Translations under genes and position numbers: made by a program
The notes under the pieces: model-generated
Told to the model about the DNA's origin: nothing
The model's database searches: none
What the model saw: only the letters and a program-made list of their open reading frames with translations
In this document: positions 1 to 7,883 of the stretch, piece by piece
How the letters are laid out: each line of letters opens with the position of its first letter
Numbering within the stretch: the first letter of the stretch is position 1
Assembly (NCBI RefSeq): GCF_011752935.1
Contig: NZ_VWWO01000002.1
Location: 1,302,001-1,366,000, forward strand
Direction: 5' to 3'
Source: Chitinophaga sp. Cy-1792
Lineage (GTDB): Bacteria; Bacteroidota; Bacteroidia; Chitinophagales; Chitinophagaceae
DNA: 64,000 nucleotides

Positions 1-1837
1 TGGCGCCAAAGGTTCCTGGTTCCCGGATGATCACCAGCGATTCAATGTATACGGCTTGAAGAACAGTTACCTGTTATATGCAGATCGTATAAATCCCGGA
101 ACTGGTGGTAATACCTTTGCGGCTGAATATCTTGATGGTGATCGTTCTCATGAAAAGACAAGGGTCATTGCGCTGTATAACGACAACGTGATGAATGCTG
201 TAAAAACAAATTTACTGTCGGGTAAAAAAGCATTTTTATTAAATGATAAAAATGGAGCATTGCAGGTGGAAGGTGGTATCAGTTCGGAAAGATATAGCAA
301 TTTCCATGGCGAGGTGCATAATGGGTTTGCACTTGGCGCTGACTATTCCTATAAAAATGCCGGTCTTTTACTGAATACACGCCAGTTTTATGGATCTCCT
401 TTCTATGGTGGAATGCGTAGGGGTATGCTTCAATCAGAGAATATGGTTTCTTATGGATTATCTGAAAAGATGAGTGTAAACGGAAGGGTAAGTATATTGG
501 ATAATCGCCCCAAATACCTCGTGCGCCAGTTCAACGACTACCTGATGCGTACCAATTCGTATGGTAACCAGATTTATGAAATTGGTTTCAGGGTTAGTCC
601 TGCTCCACATTGGCAGCTGGGGGTAAATCCTTACTATTTCAGGCAGTCGCTGGAACCACGGAATTATTTCCCTGGTGATAGCCTTGCCGGAACTATCTGG
701 CATTCAGGGTCTGCGAGGGCTAAACTGAACGCGTCCTATTCTGCGGGGATGCACCATGCCAGTTTGATAATGGATCAGGGCTATACTTATCAGCATACAG
801 CAGGCCATCCTGCGGCACCGTTTTATTCGACGCGTATCAACCTGGATTACAGTTATAGCTATTTTGGTGTGGATGGTTTTTACCAGCATAATCCCTACTA
901 CCTCTCTGATGTATTGGTGAGCCAGACTGGTGCGGTCTATAATGTTTTTTCCGTTGGGATGCGGTCACAGTTCAATGCTATAAAAGATAAATTAGGGGTT
1001 AATGCAGCATTACGGTATTACAACTACGGTTACAACAACAGTCAGAATTATGTATTGAATGTAGATGCACACTATTGGCTTCCGGATAACTGGGCATTTA
1101 CTGCCAGCGTATTCCTGGGTTTAAACAAACTAAGCCAATTGAATATGTATGACCCGCAAAGCGGTCTCAATCCATCTGTGCCGCAATATACCGGCGATCA
1201 GGCCAGTCTCCTTACCTCGCGCAGGATCAGTATCGGAATTTCCAAAAGGTTCGGGAAAATACAGCATACGGGCGAAAGAAGACTAACCCTGATTTATTTT
1301 GAAGACAGGAATGGAAATGGAGAACAGGATGCCGGAGAACCTTTGGTGAGCGGACTAATGGTAAAGATAGATGACCTGGCCGCTGTAACCGACAAAAATG
1401 GCAGGGTAACCTTTGATGCCCCTGCAGGTAAGGCATATATACCAGCCATTGTTTCAGATGAAGGCTGGACACAGTCCGGAGACTATTCCATCTTTCTGGC
1501 CCGTAATAGTACCATGCGTATTCCACTGGTAAAGTCGGGAAGACTTTCCGGCCAGCTGCAAGCAATTGCAGGCTCCCAATCGGGGATAACGCTGAGCGGT
1601 ATTCGCATCAGGGCAGTAAACGCTTCAGGAAAGGTTTACCAGACATTCACAGACAACAAAGGGAATTTCAATTTTTACCTGCCGGAAAACAGTTATAGCG
1701 TTTCTGTTGATACAGAAGGATTGTCTATTGTCGTAGAAGGCGGCAGCCAGCAGGTGGCGGTACAAAAAGATATTCCCGGTTCTGTCATCTTCCCATACAC
1801 CAATAAGCGTGTAGAGGTAGATATTAAGAAATTCTGA
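1..1837 (+). CDS. Outer-membrane beta-barrel, usher-like (5' end outside window)
   Basis: The frame is open from base 2 to the left edge, so the gene is 5'-truncated by the window; the TTG at 56 is not a real start. The visible ~610 residues consist of a long run of alternating aromatic/polar amphipathic strands typical of an outer-membrane barrel (to about 1250), followed by a soluble C-terminal part with a calcium-binding-like loop (EDRNGNGEQDAGE, near 1300) and two Ig/CNA-B-like segments (VTDKNGRVTFDAPAG; FTDNKGNFNFYLPENSY). Downstream on the same strand are a small secreted subunit, a PapD-like chaperone and a larger adhesin-like protein. The combination of barrel plus soluble C-terminal domains resembles fimbrial ushers, so I infer an outer-membrane usher or export pore. 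No N-terminal domain can be inspected. An alternative is an unrelated surface barrel with SdrD-B-like repeats. Confidence 0.6.
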   Translation, partial: GAKGSWFPDDHQRFNVYGLKNSYLLYADRINPGTGGNTFAAEYLDGDRSHEKTRVIALYNDNVMNAVKTNLLSGKKAFLLNDKNGALQVEGGISSERYSNFHGEVHNGFALGADYSYKNAGLLLNTRQFYGSPFYGGMRRGMLQSENMVSYGLSEKMSVNGRVSILDNRPKYLVRQFNDYLMRTNSYGNQIYEIGFRVSPAPHWQLGVNPYYFRQSLEPRNYFPGDSLAGTIWHSGSARAKLNASYSAGMHHASLIMDQGYTYQHTAGHPAAPFYSTRINLDYSYSYFGVDGFYQHNPYYLSDVLVSQTGAVYNVFSVGMRSQFNAIKDKLGVNAALRYYNYGYNNSQNYVLNVDAHYWLPDNWAFTASVFLGLNKLSQLNMYDPQSGLNPSVPQYTGDQASLLTSRRISIGISKRFGKIQHTGERRLTLIYFEDRNGNGEQDAGEPLVSGLMVKIDDLAAVTDKNGRVTFDAPAGKAYIPAIVSDEGWTQSGDYSIFLARNSTMRIPLVKSGRLSGQLQAIAGSQSGITLSGIRIRAVNASGKVYQTFTDNKGNFNFYLPENSYSVSVDTEGLSIVVEGGSQQVAVQKDIPGSVIFPYTNKRVEVDIKKF

Positions 1838-1887
1838 TGGTAATCATATAGTTATGCAGACGATACCGGAATGCCGCTATTTATAAA

Positions 1888-1916
1888 TTGTACAAGAATG
1901 GTCATTCCCTGTACAA
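1888..1916. promoter_or_regulatory. Nested dyad upstream of the small secreted subunit
   Basis: TTGTACA (1888-1894) and TGTACAA (1910-1916) form an inverted repeat that encloses a second one, GAATG/CATTC. A TAATTTTG at 1938-1945 fits the Bacteroidota -7 consensus TAnnTTTG and lies about 40 bases before the start at 1988; no clear -33 TTTG is seen. The dyad is therefore a candidate operator or activator site for an internal promoter ahead of the subunit gene. Confidence 0.4.
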
Positions 1917-1987
1917 AAAGAACGGTGTTATAACATGTAATTTTGTATCGTTCGAGAGTCAAGTAAGAATTAAAAAAACAAATAAAA

Positions 1988-2518
1988 ATGAAAAAGCAGA
2001 TTTTGGCAATGGCTGTATTCGCAGCCGGACTGATGATACTGGGAAGTGGTACCGCCAAAGCGCAGGCGACACAGCAAGTTATCGTAAATGTGGACCTGAA
2101 GGAAACGATGGGTATTTTTCCTGGCACAGGAGGAACTTCCATCCCCAATTTTGAATTTCAAAATGCTGAAGACTATACAAAAGCACAGGACAAAGAGAAA
2201 GACAAACAGTTGCAGGTGGTGAGTACCGAAGACTATAAAATAACAGTGCGTGCAGAAACACCCACTTTTAACTCCACACAATCTGCAGCAACATTGCCTT
2301 TGAATATTCTGACAGTAGCAGCAAGACAATCCAATGCTGGTTCTTTTCAGAGCAGCATCACCCCGACAACCACTGACCAGGTGATTTTCACTGGTGGTAA
2401 GGCAACAATAGGTGAGGATTTTGACTTCAGCTACATCATTACACCTAACCAGACGATGATTGAAGCACCAAAGGAACTGTATAATGTAACACTTACCTAT
2501 ACTGTTTCTGCAGAATAA
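1988..2518 (+). CDS. Small secreted subunit, pilin-like
   Basis: A 176-residue protein with a clear signal peptide (positively charged MKKQ, hydrophobic core, cleavage after AKA-QA near residue 25). The mature part is about 150 residues, rich in Thr/Gln/Val, without cysteine, and predicted by eye to be all beta. Its end (PKELYNVTLTYTVSAE) closely matches the end of the 455-residue protein encoded at 3416-4783 (PKEQYSVTLIYSAVPY), so the two share a C-terminal beta domain. It sits between an usher-like barrel and a PapD-like chaperone and is followed by a hairpin with a T run, which would let it be expressed more than the genes behind it, as for major pilins. I infer the main structural subunit of a surface fibre; it resembles DUF4402-type secreted proteins. 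The family assignment is not certain. Confidence 0.6.
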   Translation: MKKQILAMAVFAAGLMILGSGTAKAQATQQVIVNVDLKETMGIFPGTGGTSIPNFEFQNAEDYTKAQDKEKDKQLQVVSTEDYKITVRAETPTFNSTQSAATLPLNILTVAARQSNAGSFQSSITPTTTDQVIFTGGKATIGEDFDFSYIITPNQTMIEAPKELYNVTLTYTVSAE

Positions 2519-2531
2519 TATGTAATAGAAA

Positions 2532-2566
2532 AGGTTGGTATCTAAAAATTACCAACCTACTTTTTT
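2532..2566 (+). terminator. Hairpin with T-run between subunit and chaperone genes
   Basis: AGGTTGGTA (2532-2540) pairs perfectly with TACCAACCT (2550-2558) and is followed by six T (2561-2566). It lies inside a co-directional gene cluster, 14 bases after the subunit stop, so it may be a partial terminator or 3' stabiliser that sets subunit expression above the downstream genes. Confidence 0.7.
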
Positions 2567-2595
2567 CACTGGTAAAACCATTATTGGTAAAGTAA

Positions 2596-3426
2596 ATGAA
2601 TAGCAAAAATCTTTTCAGACTGGCTACTCCGCTACTTTTTTCGATGATTATCCTTGCGGATGCCGGCAGCGCCAGTGCTCAGCAGATTTCCATTTCACCC
2701 GCACGGATTACCTTTCAGGGAGACCCGGGACAAACAGTGAGCGAGACAGTGCTGATCAGTAACAGTGGCGAAACAGACTTTGAGTTTATTGCCGGTATAA
2801 AAGACTGGAAACGTGATTCCATGGGCACTAAGCTATATCAGCCTTCAGGAACGCTGCCTCACAGCAATGCCGGGCAGGTACGTCTGGATGCGACGAATTT
2901 TACAGTAGCACCTCACCAGAAAAAGGTGATAACAGTATACATGGATATTCCGCAAACTTCCGGTGATAGCATTGCCACTAACAGTATGCTTTTCTTTACG
3001 CAAACGAATCCATCGGAGCGTAAAACACCGGATAATAAGGGTATCGGAATAAAAATAGGGTATGAGTTCGGTATCCAGGTTTTTTACAATCCATCTTCAG
3101 CCAGAAAAGGAGAGCTCGAATTTGACAGTATGAACTATTCTGAAAAGGCAGAAGGGCAGCAGGTTTCCATGCTTGTCATCGGCTATCATAATACCGGACA
3201 AATCAATAAGACTGGGCAATTAAGGGTAGAACTGACCAATAAGAATACAGGTGAAGAAATAAAGTTAAAAGCAGCTCCGGTAGCGATAATGCCACTGGGC
3301 TACCAGTATATCCAGGTTCCATTACCTGAAAACCTTCCTAAAGGACAATATCTGGCCATCGGCATGTTGGATGCAGGTGCGGGATACCGTTTAAAAATCG
3401 CAGAAAAGAATTTTGATGTCCGGTAG
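2596..3426 (+). CDS. Periplasmic PapD-like chaperone
   Basis: A 276-residue secreted protein: signal peptide cleaved after GSASA (about residue 28), then a domain starting ISISPARITFQGDPGQTVSETVLISN, which is the pattern of PapD-like / DUF916-like N-terminal Ig domains (strand, proline, then an N-S-G turn before E-F). A second Ig-like domain begins near residue 165 (LEFDSMNY...). The two-Ig-domain size is close to that of fimbrial chaperones (about 230-250 residues). It follows the pilin-like subunit by 77 bases and overlaps the next gene by 11 bases. Inferred role: binding of subunits in the periplasm before they reach the outer-membrane barrel encoded at the window start. A cell-surface WxL/DUF916-type role is the alternative. 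Confidence 0.65.
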   Translation: MNSKNLFRLATPLLFSMIILADAGSASAQQISISPARITFQGDPGQTVSETVLISNSGETDFEFIAGIKDWKRDSMGTKLYQPSGTLPHSNAGQVRLDATNFTVAPHQKKVITVYMDIPQTSGDSIATNSMLFFTQTNPSERKTPDNKGIGIKIGYEFGIQVFYNPSSARKGELEFDSMNYSEKAEGQQVSMLVIGYHNTGQINKTGQLRVELTNKNTGEEIKLKAAPVAIMPLGYQYIQVPLPENLPKGQYLAIGMLDAGAGYRLKIAEKNFDVR

Positions 3427-4783
3427 TATAAGACACATATTGTTGATGGCGCTAAATACAGCGGTTTTTCTGCCCGTTTCCGTACTGGGGCAGCAGGCTA
3501 CTATTTCCATTGGTACAACCGAATTAAGCGCAGGACACGCAGGCGTAACAGTCCCGGATATAGGTGCAGTGGGTGCAGCTCCGAGACTGATCCTGCGCTC
3601 AGAAGGGCCAACGCTGACAGGGGCTTCGGGAGAGATACCGCTTAGCCAGGTACGCGTCACACCGGTTCATAACAATACCGAACAGGGGACCGTATTCCTG
3701 AGCCAGCGTCAGCAGGAGATTCGCCTGACTTCCATTGATCCGTCAGGTGCGAAATATGATCCTGTATTTGTGCGTTTTGACATCGCAAATCTCAGCGGAT
3801 ACGCCTGGAAGGCAGGTAAATACAGGGCAGAACTTAATTGTGGAATTAGCAATGGTGAAGGTAAAGTTGCATCAAAGGTAATTACAACTGCACTACAGGT
3901 AAATGTGGACCCTGTGATAGCTATACAGCGGCAACCTACGGTCATCAGGCTGCATATAAATGAGGCGCAGCAGTACATAAATGGATATGTTTCTCCTGGC
4001 TTCGATCAGTTGGGAATCACGCATACCGTTCCCCTGAATGTTAAGGTGAGTACCGATGCGCCATTTTTCAGCTATACAGGAAATAATGGAAAAGGAAATA
4101 CCAGGGCTGCTGTTAGTGGCCTCCACTATCGGGTAGACGGGGCCGGAGCAACTGGGCCTGTTGCACTCTCTACCTCCGGGCAACAAGTGTATGCCCATAA
4201 AGAGGTACCAGTTGGCAACCAGACAGACCTCGCGCAGCGTTTTACGATATCTGCAGAAGATCTTCAAAAATACTTCAGTGAACCAGGGACCTATCGAACA
4301 AACCTGAATATCCAGGTAGCCGATGAACCTGCTGCTCCTGCCATTACGAAAACGATCGCCGCACAATTGGAGATAGTGGTTGATGAAGTAATGGCTTTTG
4401 ATGCCGGAAAGATCGTGAACCTGTCCATCCAAACGATGGATGACTACAAAAATGGGGTATACGCGGAGATGTACCGTCACCTTATACTTACAGGTAATAT
4501 CACGGCCAATCTTACGGTACGTTCGCTTAATGCTAACTTCACTTCGCTATCGGGTAGTTTTCCGGTGGGGTACCTCACGGTAGGTCCTTACCTGACTTCG
4601 AGTGTTATACGGACTGTACAGGTATCAACAAGTGATCAGTTGCTTATTCAGCGGTATAATCCTAACGGAACAACTTATATAAGTCTTAAATATAGTATCC
4701 TGGCAGACAAGACCCGGCTACTTATCAGCAAACCAAAAGAACAATATTCGGTAACGCTTATCTATAGTGCAGTCCCTTATTGA
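3416..4783 (+). CDS. Two-part secreted adhesin-like protein with pilin-like C-terminal domain
   Basis: The ATG at 3416 is chosen over the TTG just before it; it overlaps the chaperone stop by 11 bases, suggesting translational coupling. The 455-residue product has a signal peptide (cleavage after SVLG, about residue 25), a long all-beta N-terminal region with repeated Ig-like stretches, and a C-terminal ~110-residue domain beginning near VDEVMAFDAGKIVNLSI. The last ~30 residues align by eye with the end of the small subunit at 1988-2518 (shared pattern PKExYxVTLxY). A long N-terminal region joined to a pilin-like C-terminal domain is the architecture of tip adhesins in chaperone-usher fibres. 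The function is inferred from architecture and neighbours only; I do not recognise a named family for the N-terminal part. Confidence 0.55.
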   Translation: MSGSIRHILLMALNTAVFLPVSVLGQQATISIGTTELSAGHAGVTVPDIGAVGAAPRLILRSEGPTLTGASGEIPLSQVRVTPVHNNTEQGTVFLSQRQQEIRLTSIDPSGAKYDPVFVRFDIANLSGYAWKAGKYRAELNCGISNGEGKVASKVITTALQVNVDPVIAIQRQPTVIRLHINEAQQYINGYVSPGFDQLGITHTVPLNVKVSTDAPFFSYTGNNGKGNTRAAVSGLHYRVDGAGATGPVALSTSGQQVYAHKEVPVGNQTDLAQRFTISAEDLQKYFSEPGTYRTNLNIQVADEPAAPAITKTIAAQLEIVVDEVMAFDAGKIVNLSIQTMDDYKNGVYAEMYRHLILTGNITANLTVRSLNANFTSLSGSFPVGYLTVGPYLTSSVIRTVQVSTSDQLLIQRYNPNGTTYISLKYSILADKTRLLISKPKEQYSVTLIYSAVPY

Positions 4784-5233
4784 TGTCAGGATAAGTGTTT
4801 TATTGTGGTTGTAAGGATGCCGAATTAAAATTGAAAATTTTAAATAATGCATTAGCGTTTTTACAGACAAGGAGATTAAAAAGAAAAGTCAACGGGTAGT
4901 ATATTAGCCCCACCCGTATATGCACGCCAAAATATACAGTGATTTGGAAAAATCCCCGCCCATGGTGTTTGTCATCTCAGATTTCCCTAAATGTTAAAAA
5001 TGAAAAGGAGGTAAAATATGTCCCGTGCGGGACTATTGCTGGCATTGTTTTGGTATTGCTCCCTACTATAGCAGGTTGTGAGTCAGATTCCCCGCCAGAA
5101 TAGCTCCTGTATTGAACGGATTTGTTATGTGATGGTATTTATGTTTTGTTTAACAGTACATGTTTATTGTTGTAAATGTTTTAACATAGAACATACGATA
5201 TGTACGAATTTAATTTCCCCCAGAAACAGGTAT
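4784..5233. other. Intergenic gap between adhesin and AraC genes
   Basis: About 450 bases without a supported gene apart from the very short frame at 5018-5071. It is AT-rich and contains an imperfect GGGT/ACCC pairing near 4896-4918. I see no terminator of the long perfect type found elsewhere in the window and no remnant of a known gene. The GTG-initiated extension of the AraC gene into this gap (5078) encodes a cysteine-rich non-family sequence and was not used. Confidence 0.5.
5018..5071 (+). CDS. Possible 17-residue small ORF with strong Shine-Dalgarno
   Basis: ATG at 5018 is preceded by AGGAGG at a normal distance, which is unusual because Bacteroidota genes rarely use strong Shine-Dalgarno sites. 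The frame encodes a hydrophobic 17-residue peptide (MSRAGLLLALFWYCSLL) and stops with TAG about 160 bases before the AraC start. It could be a leader or small membrane peptide, or chance. Nothing else supports it. Confidence 0.25.
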   Translation: MSRAGLLLALFWYCSLL

Positions 5234-6118
5234 ATGAAAAGTATAAAAATATTCCAGCACACCTGTACCCCGCAAAAAAAACATCAGCTTAGTATCAGGA
5301 CAATCAAAGAATTGCTGGGACATGTGCCAGAAAAGCTGTACCGCCCTCACCGCGTAAATTTTTACGTAATGCACCTTTATACAAAAGGTAGTGGTACTCA
5401 CCAGGTAGATTTTAAGAATGTTGAAGTGAAACCCGGACGCATGGTTTTTATTTCAAAAGGACAAGTGCACAGCTTTGATCATCATGCAGATTATGACGGT
5501 TATGCGCTTATGTTTACAGAAGATTTTTTTGGACGCACAGACTTTTATCGTCAGTTTCTTGATAAGAGCACATTGTACAATGATCCGTTGGCTCCTTCAT
5601 ATATCGACACCGGAGACCGGTTTAATGAATTATGCTGCCAGTTCGACTATATGATAGCGGAACAAAAAAGACATGAAGGAGAAATACAGGAACTGTTGCT
5701 CCATAATTATCTTACCAATGTATTGCTGATTTCGGAAATAAAGCATGGCCGACGTGGCAGTACAATTTTAGCTCCCGGTAATAATGATCTTGTTACCAGG
5801 TTCAAAAATCTTGTCAATGAACATTTGCTGGAACAATGGCCAATAAAATATTACGCGCAGGAATTAAATGTTACCCAGCGCACATTGGAAAATGCGTTTG
5901 TTAAAGGGGAACATACTACGCCCAAGAAATGGCTGATGGAAAGACTGATACTGGAGATCAAGCGGCGCCTTTGTTATGAAGGAGATATTCCAATTAAAAG
6001 TCTGGCAGATCTGCTAGGCTTTAAAGAAGTATCCAACTTTGTTAAGTTCTTTAAAAACGAAACAGGTGTTACTCCTGTTGAATTCAGAAAGCGTTTGAAA
6101 ATTCCGGAAAAGCATTAA
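5234..6118 (+). CDS. AraC-family transcriptional regulator
   Basis: The product from ATG 5234 is 294 residues, the usual AraC length; a longer frame from GTG 5078 adds 52 residues without family character. The N-terminal part is a cupin-like sensor (pattern LYTKGSGTHQVDF...PGRMVFISKGQVHSF), and the C-terminal ~100 residues carry two helix-turn-helix motifs (YYAQELNVTQRTLENAF and IKSLADLLGFKEVSNFVKFF) with the family ending FKNETGVTPVEFRKRL. Effector and targets are unknown. The upstream fibre gene cluster lies on the same strand 450 bases away, so regulation of that cluster is possible but not shown. Confidence 0.9.
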   Translation: MKSIKIFQHTCTPQKKHQLSIRTIKELLGHVPEKLYRPHRVNFYVMHLYTKGSGTHQVDFKNVEVKPGRMVFISKGQVHSFDHHADYDGYALMFTEDFFGRTDFYRQFLDKSTLYNDPLAPSYIDTGDRFNELCCQFDYMIAEQKRHEGEIQELLLHNYLTNVLLISEIKHGRRGSTILAPGNNDLVTRFKNLVNEHLLEQWPIKYYAQELNVTQRTLENAFVKGEHTTPKKWLMERLILEIKRRLCYEGDIPIKSLADLLGFKEVSNFVKFFKNETGVTPVEFRKRLKIPEKH

Positions 6119-6296
6119 AGCTATACGTTTCGTAATTATACAAGAGTATTTCGTTTTTCCATAACAAAATATGCTGACAACAATGCAACTTTGCATCATT
6201 GTAACGCTTTTTTTATCTACATCTTTTAGCTATTGAAAAACAGAGCCCACAGTTTTTTTAGATAGAGTGTAGTATTTGTTTGTTTTCCGCAAGTCA

Positions 6297-6327
6297 AAAA
6301 TCGGTTTCCTTAATGGAAACCGATTTT
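6297..6327. terminator. Bidirectional hairpin terminator
   Basis: AAAATCGGTTTCC (6297-6309), loop TTAAT, then GGAAACCGATTTT (6315-6327): a perfect 13-bp stem with A/T flanks on both sides, between the AraC gene (+) and the Lnt-like gene (-). Confidence 0.8.
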
Positions 6328-6386
6328 GCATTTAGGCAGTGTCTACTTTTGTGTTTTCAACTCCACACGTTTTTGAAAGGAGTGGG

Positions 6387-7823
6387 TTATCTTCTCTTTG
6401 GTTTTACTAAAAGTGCAATACTCACCAGTGATGCGATGGTGCATAAGATACTGAACCAGTCGCCCCATTTGTTATATAGCGTAGGATGATGTTGTATGTC
6501 AATATTTCCAGTAAGTATGGTGGGAGCTCCGTTATCGCAATTGGCTTCCTGTAACACCCTGCCGCAATAATCATTGATTGTCAGCCTGCCAAGCCTTGCA
6601 TTTCTTATCATACTGAAACCACCTTCCACGCTTCTCATGACTGCCATGCGGCTATGCAGCCATCCATCCCGCACAAAGTCCCAGGCAGGTACGTATATCA
6701 CATTACAACCTGCTTTACCATACCTGCCGATAAACTGCTGAAAGTCCAGGTCTTTACAAATGGCTACACCTTCCGTTTTGTTATCCCTGATAAAAATCCC
6801 TGGTTCTTTTCCTGGTTTTATACTATCCAGTACTTCTCCCGCAAACAGATGTACTTTCTGATAATCTTCCAATAGTGTTCCATCCGGACCTATTACCCAG
6901 GCGCGGTTTTCGTAATAATTTCCATTTTGCTGTGCTATGCATGCCACCATGCTGACATGATGAGCAATCGCAGTATCCTTAAACTGTTGAAGAAAATACT
7001 GGCGACGGTTATTGTTTACCGTAAACATCTTTTCAGGAAATACTATCATTGCTGCTCCCTGATTTGCCAATTCTCCGACATGCCGGAGGTAAAGATTTGC
7101 CAGCGCCGAATCCTTGTCTTCGGCTTCTTTGTAATAAGCCTGTTTATCTATTGCGACCATCCCTACGTGTAATGGATTGGTATTTGTTGTTTGATTTAAG
7201 CGCATAAGACCCCAGGCCATTGTTGTTATTAGTACGCCGATCGTTACAATGGAGAGTCCGCGGATAGGTTGTTTTAGCTGATACCGGTAGATGATTAAGG
7301 CTATTGCGGCAGGGATGAAAGTAACCAGGAAAGAGATGCCCAGCATGCCCGTGAGTGCGGCTACCTGCACCACAGGTAAGAAATCAATTTGCGTATAGGC
7401 GATACTGCCGAATGTGCCATCCGGAGAAGTCAGGAAGGAGAGGTACTCGACTGCTGTCACCAGAACAGGAAATGCAAATACGGTGGCCCAATGGGAATAC
7501 TTAAGCATTAGTTTTCTTACGGCTATCACCTGTAACGCGAAAATGAGAGGATAACTAAGGGTGAATACGAATACCAGCGGCAAAGGTAAAACACTGTGTA
7601 AATAAGGCACCCAGCTAAGTCTTCCTATCAGGTATCCTGCAAAAGCCAGTAAGAATGTCCAGCTTCCTGAAAGACGTAATGAAAAGTAAAGTATGGGGAT
7701 GGGCGCCAACCATATTGGCCACCAGGTATGTGCTGATAAACTAAAAGATAAATACCAGCAAATGCCGGCAAAAAGCACTCCTGCGGCTAATAATCCTTTG
7801 GGAACCGGTTTTAAGCCCGACAT
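6387..7823 (-). CDS. Apolipoprotein N-acyltransferase-like membrane protein (nitrilase fold)
   Basis: 478 residues: about seven hydrophobic segments in residues 10-205, then a carbon-nitrogen hydrolase domain and a final transmembrane helix, the layout of Lnt. The catalytic triad of the nitrilase superfamily is visible: E264 (VFPEKMF), K323 (DYQKVHLF) and C356 (AICKDLDF). Lnt transfers the third acyl chain to the N-terminal cysteine of lipoproteins in the inner membrane. The sequence is shorter and more divergent than classical Lnt, with RDGWLHSRMAVMRSVE matching the conserved late region, so it could be a paralogue with another acyl acceptor rather than the housekeeping enzyme. It stands alone, convergent with the AraC gene and with a separate AraC gene upstream. 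Confidence 0.8.
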   Translation of the reverse strand: MSGLKPVPKGLLAAGVLFAGICWYLSFSLSAHTWWPIWLAPIPILYFSLRLSGSWTFLLAFAGYLIGRLSWVPYLHSVLPLPLVFVFTLSYPLIFALQVIAVRKLMLKYSHWATVFAFPVLVTAVEYLSFLTSPDGTFGSIAYTQIDFLPVVQVAALTGMLGISFLVTFIPAAIALIIYRYQLKQPIRGLSIVTIGVLITTMAWGLMRLNQTTNTNPLHVGMVAIDKQAYYKEAEDKDSALANLYLRHVGELANQGAAMIVFPEKMFTVNNNRRQYFLQQFKDTAIAHHVSMVACIAQQNGNYYENRAWVIGPDGTLLEDYQKVHLFAGEVLDSIKPGKEPGIFIRDNKTEGVAICKDLDFQQFIGRYGKAGCNVIYVPAWDFVRDGWLHSRMAVMRSVEGGFSMIRNARLGRLTINDYCGRVLQEANCDNGAPTILTGNIDIQHHPTLYNKWGDWFSILCTIASLVSIALLVKPKRR

Positions 7824-7883
7824 GATATATGTTTAATATTATATTCAAAGTTATGCTGATTTTCCGGCGCAGCATTGTATATT

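Noticed and set aside
5078-5233. GTG-initiated extension of the AraC gene
   Set aside because: The extra 52 residues are Cys-rich and unlike AraC N-termini; the ATG at 5234 gives the usual length.
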